64,000 nucleotides of DNA from Pseudodonghicola sp048268305 (GTDB lineage Bacteria; Pseudomonadota; Alphaproteobacteria; Rhodobacterales; Rhodobacteraceae). The stretch spans positions 1-64,000 of the forward strand of contig NZ_JBLWVT010000007.1 of assembly GCF_048268305.1 (NCBI RefSeq), given 5' to 3'. This document shows, piece after piece, positions 1-7,786 of this stretch; position 1 is the stretch's first letter; each line of letters begins with the position of its first letter. The position numbers were made by a program, and so were the translations under genes. The notes beneath the pieces were generated by a model that searched no databases, was not told the DNA's origin, and was given only the letters and a program-made list of their open reading frames with translations.

Positions 1-93
1 GCCACCGAGTGGCTCTGGTCCTACAACAACGAGCGCCCCAACATGGGCAATGGCGGCATGACACCCGCCCAGAAACTGAAGATGGCCGCGTAA
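1..93 (+). CDS. IS3-family transposase (OrfB), C-terminal 30 residues
   Basis: The open frame runs in from base 1 to a TAA at 91-93. The visible residues include WSYNNERPN followed by GGMTPAQKL, the usual end of the DDE integrase (rve) domain of IS3-family OrfB proteins, where YN.ERPH/N and the TP..KL motif close the protein. The catalytic residues lie upstream of the window, so activity cannot be judged. Confidence 0.85.
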   Translation, partial: ATEWLWSYNNERPNMGNGGMTPAQKLKMAA

Positions 94-133
94 AGTCTAC
101 GACCAAGCCCCCGCAAAAATGGGGGGATTACCA
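1..133 (+). mobile_element. right end of an IS3-family insertion sequence (left part outside window)
   Basis: The element enters from the left edge and holds the transposase C-terminus followed by about 40 non-coding bases with a G-run and the end ATTACCA near 133. I place the right boundary there because the reading frame just after it matches a different protein, an FtsH-like AAA+ protease, in mid-domain. The exact end and the target duplication cannot be fixed without the left end. The family call rests on the transposase C-terminus alone. Confidence 0.7.
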
Positions 134-933
134 CCCGACCGGGCCGCTTTGACCAGGTCGTTCAGATGCCGCACCCATCCTGTCTGGACATCACCCGGAT
201 CCTTGCGAAGGGGGTATCTGAAGCGCTCGACCCGGACGATATCCGGCAACTCGCGCGACAGGCGGTCGGCAAGACGCCTGCGGAGATCGATGCCGCGGTC
301 CGGGCGGCGAAGGCGGTGGCGCGCCGTGCCAAGTCGCCACTCTCCACCGATCTCCTCCGCACCCAGCTCGGGTTGGCCAAGACCGATCCCAAACTGCTCC
401 ACAGGATCGCCGTGCATGAGGCCGGACATCTCCTAGCCGCCGCATGTCTCGTTCCAGGTTCTGTCGCCAGAGTCTCGATCTCAGAAAAGGGCGGCCTGAC
501 CGAACGTATGATCGCCCTGCGGCAACTGACGGTCGAGGAGATCGAGGCCGAACTGGTCATCCATATGGCCGGTCGCGCAGCCGAACGGCTGCTGATCGGC
601 TCCATCTCCGGCGGAGCCGGCGGAGATGCGCGTAGCGACATCGCCCAGGCCACCGCGCTTGTCCTAAGTACGGATCGTGAGCTGGGGCTCGGAAAGAACG
701 GTGATGCATGGTTGGGCGCCGCCGACATGCGCCGGCTGACCGAGGGCGAAAAGCAGCGCATCCGCGCGAAGCTCGCGCAAGCTACCACCCGGGCTGAGAG
801 GCTTCTGCAACTGCATACCGGCAAACTGACCGACCTCGCAACGGCGCTCATGGAGGCTCGCGAACTCCAGGGGGCGGATCTGCAGCGACTGCTCGCCGAC
901 CTCCCGCCACCGGGGGCAAACATCCTTGAGTGA
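134..933 (+). pseudogene. FtsH-like AAA+ zinc protease, 3' half, interrupted by the IS element
   Basis: The frame stays open upstream of the ATG at 166 and reads RPGRFDQVV at 136-162, the second region of homology of an AAA+ ATPase, then the C-terminal AAA helices and an M41 peptidase domain with the zinc motif HEAGH (406-420) and SDIAQATAL, which should carry the third zinc ligand. The Walker A and B part is missing because the IS sits directly in front of the arginine-finger region. The last ~250 residues are intact and could be translated from 166, but a peptidase without its unfoldase would not be a normal FtsH. It lacks the usual housekeeping FtsH tail, so it is more likely an accessory paralogue. 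Confidence 0.8.
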
Positions 934-1217
934 GTTGGGGCCTGTCGCTGCCGACCATCAATCCAGCGCATCGTGTCCTGTCGATAAGGGAGAAGGTGGC
1001 CGGGTGTAGGAGGTTACCCGCGCCACTACGCTTCCCGGTTGCACCATTTGAGGCACCGGAGGGGCGCTGGCGGCGTTAGGGGGCGGCAGATGCAATGCTT
1101 ATGATAGAAATGAAGCCCCAAGGCAATTTGCGTCCCCGCTGCGTACCCACGCGCACAAAATTTTGCGAAGCGCCGATGGGTTCACAAAATTTTCTCAATC
1201 TTATCATGATTTTAAAA

Positions 1218-1292
1218 TGGTGCCCGGGGGCGGAATCGAACCACCGACACGAGGATTTTCAATCCACTGCTCTACCCCTGAGCTACCCGGGC
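1218..1292 (-). tRNA. tRNA-Phe (GAA)
   Basis: Read on the minus strand it folds as a cloverleaf: acceptor GCCCGGG paired with CCCGGGC, D arm TAGCTCAGGGGTAGAGC, anticodon loop TTGAAAA giving GAA, T arm GTGGTTCGATTCC, discriminator A and an encoded CCA. It stands alone between the FtsH-like fragment and the yacG cluster. No integrase lies beside it in the window. Confidence 0.95.
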
Positions 1293-1375
1293 ACGGGAAA
1301 GGCGTTTGCCTTTGGGTGTGGGCCTTCTAGGCGACGCCGCGGCGGGTGTCCAGAGGCATTTTCATCTTCTTGTCA

Positions 1376-1558
1376 CTAATGTTGCCACTTTTGTGCGGCG
1401 TCTGCCTCTTCTTCTGCGTTTTCAATATCTTCCGGGGCATCGGAGGGGATCGAATAGCCGCCTTTCAGCCAAATTCCGAGGTCGATATCGGCGCAGCGTT
1501 TCGAGCAGAAGGGGCGGTATTTCGGATCGGTCTCGCGCTTGCAGATGGGGCAGCTCAC
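1376..1558 (-). CDS. yacG: YacG-type zinc protein (DNA gyrase inhibitor family)
   Basis: 60 residues. CPIC near the N-terminus and FCSKRC about 15 residues later form the four-cysteine zinc site of the YacG family, followed by the conserved stretch DLGIWL and an acidic C-terminus. In E. coli YacG binds GyrB and inhibits gyrase. Here it is the last gene of the minus-strand cluster, and its ATG overlaps the stop codon of the RNase gene (ATGA), so it is probably translationally coupled to it. Confidence 0.92.
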   Translation of the reverse strand: MSCPICKRETDPKYRPFCSKRCADIDLGIWLKGGYSIPSDAPEDIENAEEEADAAQKWQH

Positions 1559-2592
1559 AGCCCGGCCTCCCTCAGCTGGGGAACCAGAGGAAGCCGCCCG
1601 CGCTTGCGCTGGAGTTCATAGTTTCCAAGGGGCGTCCAGCCGGCGAGAACCGTCTCTTCGGTGTCGTGCTTGAAGGCGGCGCGCAGCACCGACTCGAAAG
1701 TGCGGCGATCCTTCTTCGGCATCGGCGCCAGGTCGATGATGATCTGGCCGCCCAGTCCCCTGAGCCGCAACTGGCGGGGCAATTCTCGGGCGGCGGCGAT
1801 ATTCGCCTTGATGCCGGCGGCCAGCGAGGTGTCGGCCCCGGTGTTCACGTCGACGGCGATCAGCGCATGGGTCGGCTCGACAAACAGGAAGGCACCGCCG
1901 GACAGCGGTACGCGCGTGGTCTTCAGCGCCTCCAGCGCATCCAGCACGCCAAGGCGGGCAAAGCCGCCGACTTCGGTCTCGACCTCGGCGGGCTCCGACC
2001 AGTCGCGCCAGGCCAGAAGATGGGGGCCGTCGCCCTCGGTCAGCGTCTCGGCCGGTCCTTCGGCATCGGCCAGCACCTTGTCGGCCAGCTCCAGCATGGC
2101 ATCGACATCTTCGGCGATGTCGTCCTCGTCAGCGCCCTCGCAGGCCGAGCGCAGGATGATCCCATGCGCACTGGCCTCGGCCAGTTCGGTGCCCGCGGCG
2201 GCGAGGATGCGGATACGCTCCTCCTCATCGTGGATGCGGCGGGACAGGTTCACGCCGGGCGCCTCGGGGGTGACGATGGCATAGCGGCTCTTGAACAGGA
2301 GGCGCGCGGTGACCGGGATCGCCTTGCCGGGCTCGGCATAGCCGGTGACCTGCACCAGCAGCGCCTGACCGGGCGCGATGCCCTTGATCTGGCGCAGATA
2401 GGCGGTGCCGTCGGGCGTGTCGAGGAACAGCCCGCCTTGCCCCTTCATCGGCCGCTGCGCGATGGCGCGATAGATGGCGCCGGGGCGGGGGGCATCGCTG
2501 TCGATCAGGATATCCTCAAGCTGCCCGTCGATCATCAACGCCGCGGCCTCTTGGTCGCCGATGTGATCGAGAATGATTTGCCGGCCCTTCAT
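1555..2592 (-). CDS. ribonuclease E/G family protein, short form
   Basis: 345 residues counted from the ATG at 2592, which overlaps the maf stop (ATGA); the longer open frame upstream is only read-through into maf. The N-terminal ~100 residues resemble the S1-like part (GGLFLD…YLRQIKG). The catalytic core shows AVDVNTG and, about 45 residues on, IIIDLAPM, matching the two metal-binding aspartates of RNase E/G. The protein ends soon after the core: the CPxCxG Zn-link and the small domain of full RNase G (~490 residues) are absent. It probably acts in RNA processing; E and G cannot be told apart from this. Confidence 0.85.
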   Translation of the reverse strand: MKGRQIILDHIGDQEAAALMIDGQLEDILIDSDAPRPGAIYRAIAQRPMKGQGGLFLDTPDGTAYLRQIKGIAPGQALLVQVTGYAEPGKAIPVTARLLFKSRYAIVTPEAPGVNLSRRIHDEEERIRILAAAGTELAEASAHGIILRSACEGADEDDIAEDVDAMLELADKVLADAEGPAETLTEGDGPHLLAWRDWSEPAEVETEVGGFARLGVLDALEALKTTRVPLSGGAFLFVEPTHALIAVDVNTGADTSLAAGIKANIAAARELPRQLRLRGLGGQIIIDLAPMPKKDRRTFESVLRAAFKHDTEETVLAGWTPLGNYELQRKRGRLPLVPQLREAGL

Positions 2593-3170
2593 GGCTGACC
2601 CTTTCGATAAAGCGGATACCCCGCCGCCTGCAAAAGCCCTGCGGCCTCGGCTAGCGGCAGGCCGACGATGCTGGTGAACGAGCCTTCGATCCAGGGGATG
2701 AAGGCGCCGGCCATGCCCTGGATGCCATAACCGCCGGCCTTGCCCTGCCAGTCGCCGCTGGCGACATAGGCGGCGATTTCCTGATCCGACAGCCGTTTCA
2801 TCTTCACCGCGCTGACCACGTCGCGTTCCCACAGCCGGTCGCCCCGGCGTACCGCCACGGCGGTGATCACCCGGTGCCGGCGCCCGGAGAGGGCGCGCAG
2901 GAAGGCCTCGGCCTCGGCCGCGTCGACCGGTTTGCCCAGGATCCGACGGCCAAGCGCCACGGTGGTATCGGCGCAGAGCACGATGTCATCGGGGCCGGCC
3001 GCGACGGCGGCGGCCTTCTCGCGCGCAAGGCGCTGACAATAGGGGCGGGGCAGTTCCCCCGCCGTCGGGTCTTCGTCGATGTCGGGGGGAAGGATGGCGT
3101 CAGGAACAACGCCGATCTGCGCCAGCAGATCGCGGCGGCGCGGGCTGCCAGAGCCCAGGATAAGTTTCAT
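2589..3170 (-). CDS. maf: Maf-like nucleoside triphosphate pyrophosphatase
   Basis: 193 residues, normal for the family. It begins MKLILGSGSPRRRDLL, carrying the SxSPRR motif of Maf/YceF house-cleaning pyrophosphatases, and contains ADTTVALG, which holds the conserved catalytic Asp region. Family members hydrolyse non-canonical NTPs and release pyrophosphate. It lies between infA and the RNase gene and overlaps the latter by four bases. The Maf/YhdE and YceF subgroups differ in substrate, and I did not assign one. Confidence 0.92.
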   Translation of the reverse strand: MKLILGSGSPRRRDLLAQIGVVPDAILPPDIDEDPTAGELPRPYCQRLAREKAAAVAAGPDDIVLCADTTVALGRRILGKPVDAAEAEAFLRALSGRRHRVITAVAVRRGDRLWERDVVSAVKMKRLSDQEIAAYVASGDWQGKAGGYGIQGMAGAFIPWIEGSFTSIVGLPLAEAAGLLQAAGYPLYRKGQP

Positions 3171-3212
3171 CGCATGGGCCCTCGCGCAATGGGTCCGCGC
3201 CGGGGCGCGCGC

Positions 3213-3431
3213 TTACTTGAAGCGATAGTTGATCCGACCCTTGGTCAGATCGTAGGGGGTCATTTCGACCTGCACCTTGTCGCCGGCAAGAACACGAATC
3301 CGGTTCTTGCGCATCTTGCCTGCCGTATGTGCGATGATCTCATGGCCGTTTTCAAGCTCGACCCGGAACGTCGCATTGGGCAGGAGTTCCTTCACGACAC
3401 CGGGAAATTCGAGCGTATCTTCCTTGGCCAT
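3213..3431 (-). CDS. infA: translation initiation factor IF-1
   Basis: 72 residues, the standard length, opening MAKEDTLEFPGVVKELLPNA and closing with KGRINYRFK: a complete S1/OB-fold IF-1 that occupies the A site of the 30S subunit during initiation. About 140 bases separate it from the upstream GNAT gene, so it may have its own promoter there. The 42-base gap to maf suggests co-transcription with maf, the RNase gene and yacG. Confidence 0.98.
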   Translation of the reverse strand: MAKEDTLEFPGVVKELLPNATFRVELENGHEIIAHTAGKMRKNRIRVLAGDKVQVEMTPYDLTKGRINYRFK

Positions 3432-3571
3432 GTTATCTCCATTGCTGATTGATCCGCCAAGCTGCGGAACGTGCGCTTAAATGATCTCATTCGCCCTGTA
3501 TTTCAAGGCTGCAATGCCGCTTTGCGGCGAAATGTGACCGAATCGTCGGGGAAAATCGTCCTGCGTCGCGG

Positions 3572-4156
3572 TCAGAGGGGGCGAATCCACATCTGCAGCG
3601 GATGACGTGATTCGTCTTCCCGGTCGATATCCTTCCAATTGAACCTGGCCATCGCACCGGGCAGCTTGTCATAGCCGCGGGCACGCCAGAACGGATCGAG
3701 CGGACGATAATCGGCGGGGCGCAACGGGTGGTCGGCGGGGCGCTCAACGGCGCAGAAGGCGCTATAGCGGAACCCCAGACGGCGGGCGTGATTTTCCCGG
3801 GCATCAAAGAACTTATGCCCGATGCCATGGCCGCGATAACCGGGCAGCAGCACCGATTCGGCGCAATAGAACACCTGATCCAGGCTCAGGCCGGTGTCGG
3901 CGTAGGCTTCGGCGAAATCGTCGGCATGATCCGCCAGCGGCGTTCCGGTCGAAGCCCCGATCAGCCGGTCGCCCGCGAAGGCGCCGACCAAGATGGCATC
4001 TTCGCTGTCGCGATAGGACTGAAGATAGCGCCGTTCATAGTCCAGGTTGCCGTCATAGAGATAGGGCCAGTCGCGGAACACCGCGATCCGGAGGCCGGCG
4101 ACATCCTCCAGCGCCGCGTCGAGCGCGGCGCCGGTCAGAACCCGCGTCTGGATCAT
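3572..4156 (-). CDS. GNAT-family N-acetyltransferase
   Basis: 194 residues. The acetyl-CoA binding segment LLPGYRGHGIGHKFF (motif A, R/QxxGxG/A) lies near residue 110, preceded by a strand ending FYCAESV. The substrate is unknown. Its ATG overlaps the stop of the NTF2-like gene (ATGA), so the two form a coupled pair. Both sit between the LMW phosphatase and infA, where the usual Rhodobacteraceae cluster, as I know it, has no extra genes. Confidence 0.8.
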   Translation of the reverse strand: MIQTRVLTGAALDAALEDVAGLRIAVFRDWPYLYDGNLDYERRYLQSYRDSEDAILVGAFAGDRLIGASTGTPLADHADDFAEAYADTGLSLDQVFYCAESVLLPGYRGHGIGHKFFDARENHARRLGFRYSAFCAVERPADHPLRPADYRPLDPFWRARGYDKLPGAMARFNWKDIDREDESRHPLQMWIRPL

Positions 4157-4545
4157 TTGACCTGACGGATCCAGTCGGCCAGGTTGTAATAGGTGGTCAC
4201 CCGGGCGATCTTGCCGTCGCGGATGTCGAAGAACGATCCGCCCGGCAGCCGATAGGTCTGGCCATGCGCTTCGGGCAGATCGCCGTCGGTGTGCAGATAG
4301 GTGCCGTTGACGATGAATTCCGCCGCGCCGCGGCGACCGTCCGCGGCCTCGAACAGCACGATATCGGTCAGCTCTTCCTTGTAGCAGCGGCTCATGTGGG
4401 CGCAGAACTCGGCGAATTTCACCTTGCCGACGCGGATCTGGCCCTCGTTGACGTGATGGGCCACGTCATCGGTCAGGCAGGCCAGCATGGCGGGCACGTC
4501 GCCGGCGTTGAAGGCGTCGAAATAGGCTTTGAGAATGGCAGTCAT
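4153..4545 (-). CDS. NTF2-like / ketosteroid isomerase-related protein
   Basis: 130 residues from the ATG at 4545, chosen because it overlaps the phosphatase stop codon (ATGA); an upstream ATG eight codons earlier is possible. The pattern LKAYFDAFNAGDVPAMLACLTDDVAHHVN is the N-terminal helix and strand of the SnoaL/NTF2 fold, and the C-terminus has the typical FFDIRDGKIARVTTYYN strands. Members include isomerases and small-molecule binding proteins; no specific reaction can be inferred. Confidence 0.8.
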   Translation of the reverse strand: MTAILKAYFDAFNAGDVPAMLACLTDDVAHHVNEGQIRVGKVKFAEFCAHMSRCYKEELTDIVLFEAADGRRGAAEFIVNGTYLHTDGDLPEAHGQTYRLPGGSFFDIRDGKIARVTTYYNLADWIRQVK

Positions 4546-5000
4546 CGGGTGTCCCTCGGTTCGCCCCATTTTTCCTTGAGGCGGGCAATGATCTGGTCGC
4601 GGGCCTGCCGATAGGCGGCCAGTTTTTGGTCGCGGGTCTCGCCCATGCCGGTCGGATCCAGGATGGGCCAGAATTCCACCGTCAGATGGAAGAACCGGGT
4701 CAATTGCAGCGCCCGGCTCTGGCTGGCGGGGGACAGCGCCACCACCAGGTCGAAGGAACTCAGGTCGTCGCCGCGCCGCTGCATCTCGTCGAACGAACGC
4801 GACTGGTGGCGCGACAGCTCCACCCCGATCTCGTCGCAGACGGCGATGGCAAAGCCGTCGATCTCAAGATCGCTTTCCACGCCGGCCGATTGTACATAGG
4901 TCGACATGCCGTAGAATTTCTTCATGATCCCTTCGGCCATGGGGGATCTGCAGGCATTGTGATCGCAGCAGAACAGTACCGACTGCGGCAAGGATTCCAC
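4542..5000 (-). CDS. low-molecular-weight phosphotyrosine phosphatase family protein
   Basis: 152 residues starting at a GTG at 5000, three bases after the UPF0262 gene. The P-loop CDHNACRSPMAEG fits the CX5R(S/T) signature of LMW phosphatases and arsenate reductases, and ILDPTG near the C-terminus provides the general-acid aspartate (DP motif). In this gene cluster it is a conserved neighbour of hisD. The true substrate, phosphotyrosine or arsenate, is not shown by the sequence. Confidence 0.88.
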   Translation of the reverse strand: MESLPQSVLFCCDHNACRSPMAEGIMKKFYGMSTYVQSAGVESDLEIDGFAIAVCDEIGVELSRHQSRSFDEMQRRGDDLSSFDLVVALSPASQSRALQLTRFFHLTVEFWPILDPTGMGETRDQKLAAYRQARDQIIARLKEKWGEPRDTR

Positions 5001-5003
5001 GAA

Positions 5004-5483
5004 TTATCCCCCGAAGTGCAGGACGCAGATCAGGGTGAACAGGCGGCGGGCGGTGTCGTCATCGACATCGGCCTTGCCCTCGAGGCGCTCGCGCAACACG
5101 CGGCTGCCTTCGTTGTGAATGCCGCGCCGGGCCATGTCGATGGTCTCGATCTGGCTGGGGGGCATGGTCTTGACCGCGTTGTAGTAGGATTCGCAGATCT
5201 GGAAATAATCCTTCACCACCTGCCGGAACGGCCCGAGCGAAAGATGAAATTCGGCGGCCTTCTGGCCTTCTTCCGTCTCGATGTCGAAGACCAGCCGCTT
5301 TTCCCGGATCGACAGCATCACCCGATAGGGGCCCTCGGGGACGATTCGATCGTCCCGCTTGGGCAGGGTAAAGCTGTTCTGTTCCAGGAGGTCGAACATG
5401 GCGACCTTGCGTTCCTGTTCGATTTCCGGCGTGGGCGGGGGCAGCCCCGCATCGTCCAGCGCGATATCCACGATATGAGACAT
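5004..5483 (-). CDS. UPF0262 family protein
   Basis: 159 residues, start ATG at 5483, 15 bases after hisD. The protein resembles the UPF0262 family of alphaproteobacteria over its length, with VDIALDD at the start and LVFDIETEEG in the middle. The function of the family is unknown. Its constant place between hisD and the LMW phosphatase is the main clue available, and no catalytic motif is visible. Confidence 0.88.
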   Translation of the reverse strand: MSHIVDIALDDAGLPPPTPEIEQERKVAMFDLLEQNSFTLPKRDDRIVPEGPYRVMLSIREKRLVFDIETEEGQKAAEFHLSLGPFRQVVKDYFQICESYYNAVKTMPPSQIETIDMARRGIHNEGSRVLRERLEGKADVDDDTARRLFTLICVLHFGG

Positions 5484-5498
5484 GGGCCGACTACTACC

Positions 5499-6800
5499 CT
5501 AGTTGTTCAGTTGATCCAGACGCGCGCGAACCGACAGCCCGTGCGCCTCGAGGCTTTCCGATTGCGCCAGACGCTCGGCGGTGGGGCCGATCGCTTTCAG
5601 CGCTTCGGGGGTCATCTTGGACAGAGTGGTGCGTTTGAGGAAGTCCAGAACGCTCAGACCAGAGGAAAACCGCGCAGACCGTGCCGTCGGCAGCACATGG
5701 TTCGGGCCGCCGACATAATCGCCGATCGCCTCCGGGGTGAATTGGCCCAGGAAGATGGCACCAGCGTGGATGCAGTGCGCGGACAGCGATTCCGGGTCGG
5801 CGACGCAGAGTTCCAGGTGTTCGGGCGCGATGCGGTTCGACAGCACGGCGGCCTCGTCCAGATCGCGCACGGTGATCACCGCGCCGAAGTCGCGCCAGCT
5901 TGCTTTGGCGATCTCGCGCCGTTGCAGCGTTTGCAGCCGCTTGTCGACCGCTTCGGCGACCTTCCGGCCGAATTCCGCATCGTCGGTGATCAACATCGCC
6001 TGGGCGCTGGCGTCATGCTCTGCCTGGCTCATCAGGTCGAGCGCGATCCAGTCGGGGTTGTTATCCTTGTCGGCGATCACCAGGATTTCCGAAGGGCCGG
6101 CGATCATGTCGATGCCGACCTTGCCGAAGACCCGCCGCTTGGCGGCGGCGACAAAGGCGTTGCCCGGCCCGGTGATCTTGTCGACCGGCTTGATGGTCTC
6201 GGTGCCATAGGCGAGTGCCGCGATCGCCTGGGCGCCGCCGATGCGGTAAATCTTGTCCACCCCGGCGATCTGGGCGGCCAGCAGGACTAGCGGGTTGACC
6301 ACCCCATCGGGCGTCGGCACCGCGATCGCGAGCCGGTCCACCCCGGCGACCTTGGCGGGGATCGCGTTCATCAGCACCGAGGAGGGATAGGAGGCGAGCC
6401 CGCCCGGCACATAGAGGCCGGCGGCGGCGACGGCCGACCATCGCCAGCCCAGGGTGGCGCCGTCCGGATCGGTCCAGAGCTGGTTCGGCGGCATCTGCCG
6501 GACGTGATAGGCGCGGATGCGTTCGGCCGCCAGTTCCAGCGCGGCGCGGTCGGCAGGTGCGACCTGGGCCACCGCGGCGGCAATCTCCTCGGGCGAGAAG
6601 GCCAGCGTTTCGGGCGTCAGCTCCAGCCGGTCGAATTTCGCCGTCAGCTCGATCACCGCATGATCGCCGCGGGCGCGCACATCGGCGATGATATCGGCGA
6701 CGATGGCGTCCACATCGGGGCTGTCTTCGCGCTTGGCGCCCAGCAGGGCGGCGAAGGCGGTTTCGAAATCGGCTGCGGTGGTGTCAAGAAACTGGGGCAT
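5499..6800 (-). CDS. hisD: histidinol dehydrogenase
   Basis: 433 residues, the family length. Typical blocks are present: YVPGGLASYPSSVLMNA, ITGPGNAFVAAAKR, DMIAGPSEILVIAD and the C-terminal GGPNHVLPTARSARFSSGL. The enzyme oxidises L-histidinol to L-histidine with two NAD+ in the last steps of histidine synthesis and uses zinc. It heads a run of closely spaced genes (UPF0262, LMW phosphatase, NTF2-like, GNAT). The other his genes are not in the window. Confidence 0.97.
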   Translation of the reverse strand: MPQFLDTTAADFETAFAALLGAKREDSPDVDAIVADIIADVRARGDHAVIELTAKFDRLELTPETLAFSPEEIAAAVAQVAPADRAALELAAERIRAYHVRQMPPNQLWTDPDGATLGWRWSAVAAAGLYVPGGLASYPSSVLMNAIPAKVAGVDRLAIAVPTPDGVVNPLVLLAAQIAGVDKIYRIGGAQAIAALAYGTETIKPVDKITGPGNAFVAAAKRRVFGKVGIDMIAGPSEILVIADKDNNPDWIALDLMSQAEHDASAQAMLITDDAEFGRKVAEAVDKRLQTLQRREIAKASWRDFGAVITVRDLDEAAVLSNRIAPEHLELCVADPESLSAHCIHAGAIFLGQFTPEAIGDYVGGPNHVLPTARSARFSSGLSVLDFLKRTTLSKMTPEALKAIGPTAERLAQSESLEAHGLSVRARLDQLNN

Positions 6801-6848
6801 TCTGGGTCTCCGGCGGATGGTCCCCCATACAATCGCAGGCGCGGGGTC

Positions 6849-7319
6849 TCAAGGGTTGAGGCGTTTCTCCAGCGGAAACCCCAGGATCCAGCGTCCGGTG
6901 CGCCCCGGTCCGGCGCTGCGCCAGCCATGGCGCAGATAGAAATCCCGCGCCGTGGCGGTAGAGGTCACCCTCGCGGTGACGATCCCGGCGGCGGACAGTT
7001 CCGCCTCCATCGCCGCGAGCAGGGCGGTGGAGAGACCGCGACGCCGATAGGCGGGATCGACGTAATTCAGCGTGATGGTGCCCTCGGAGATATCGACCGC
7101 GCCGACGGCGGCGGGGGCTCCGTCCAGCTCGGCGATCCGGATGCCGCCGGTGGCAATCATCCGCGCCACGCTCTCCGGTGTCTTGTTGGCAACCCAATTG
7201 GCCAGGGCCTCGGGATCGTCACCGTGATCGGCGCCGCAGAGCGCTGTGATCGAGGCGGTGAGGATCCGGGCGGCCTCTGCCGAGTCCCCGGGCCGGGCAG
7301 GGCGGAGGGTGATGCTCAC
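6849..7319 (-). CDS. GNAT-family N-acetyltransferase
   Basis: 156 residues from a GTG at 7319 that overlaps the stop of the DUF2948 gene (GTGA), suggesting translational coupling. The acetyl-CoA site reads AYRRRGLSTALL (motif A), followed by ATARDFYLRHGW, a usual motif B ending. It resembles the IAA/ElaA-like general acetyltransferases; the acceptor is unknown. It is an addition to the murA–hisD cluster and not closely similar to the GNAT at 3572-4156. Confidence 0.82.
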   Translation of the reverse strand: MSITLRPARPGDSAEAARILTASITALCGADHGDDPEALANWVANKTPESVARMIATGGIRIAELDGAPAAVGAVDISEGTITLNYVDPAYRRRGLSTALLAAMEAELSAAGIVTARVTSTATARDFYLRHGWRSAGPGRTGRWILGFPLEKRLNP

Positions 7320-7786
7320 TCAGGGTGCTCGGGCGTGTGGCCTGAAATCGCCCGATAGGGGCGGGTGACATCCTTCAGCGTGATGTCCAGCGCCTCGACC
7401 TGCAGCCGCAGCGCGCCATCGCCGGCGAGGGTCAGCAGCAGATCGCCTGCGCCATCCTCGCCCGGTTCGAAGTCGATCGACAGCAGCGACAGCACCAGAT
7501 CCTTGTCGCGGTGGTCGATGCCCTGGCTGGCGACGCCCAGCACCTCGTCGATCACCAGCAAGGCGCGGACCCGTTCGGCGCCATGCCGTGTGCGGCCCTG
7601 ATCTTCCCAGCGGAAGCGGTTCAGCAGGATGGCGAAGCGGCGTTGGCGCGACTTCCAGCTCATATCCGCGGCGGTGAAGATCGCGTCCTGCGTCAGGGTG
7701 GCGATGATCTTCAGATCCTCGGCATCGACGGCCCCCAAATTCAGCGGCGCCTCGCGGCCTTCTTCGAATGTTGCGTCTTCGGTCAT
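7316..7786 (-). CDS. DUF2948 family protein
   Basis: 156 residues, ATG at 7786 sharing one base with the murA stop (TGATG). It matches the alphaproteobacterial DUF2948 family, found next to murA and hisD, with LKIIATLTQDAIF and RFAILLNRFRWED as recognisable blocks. Function unknown. The tight coupling to murA hints at a cell-envelope or housekeeping role, but that is inference. Confidence 0.85.
   Translation of the reverse strand: MTEDATFEEGREAPLNLGAVDAEDLKIIATLTQDAIFTAADMSWKSRQRRFAILLNRFRWEDQGRTRHGAERVRALLVIDEVLGVASQGIDHRDKDLVLSLLSIDFEPGEDGAGDLLLTLAGDGALRLQVEALDITLKDVTRPYRAISGHTPEHPE

Noticed and set aside
1095..1379. 94-codon plus-strand frame
   Set aside because: It runs through the tRNA-Phe gene and has no recognisable content.
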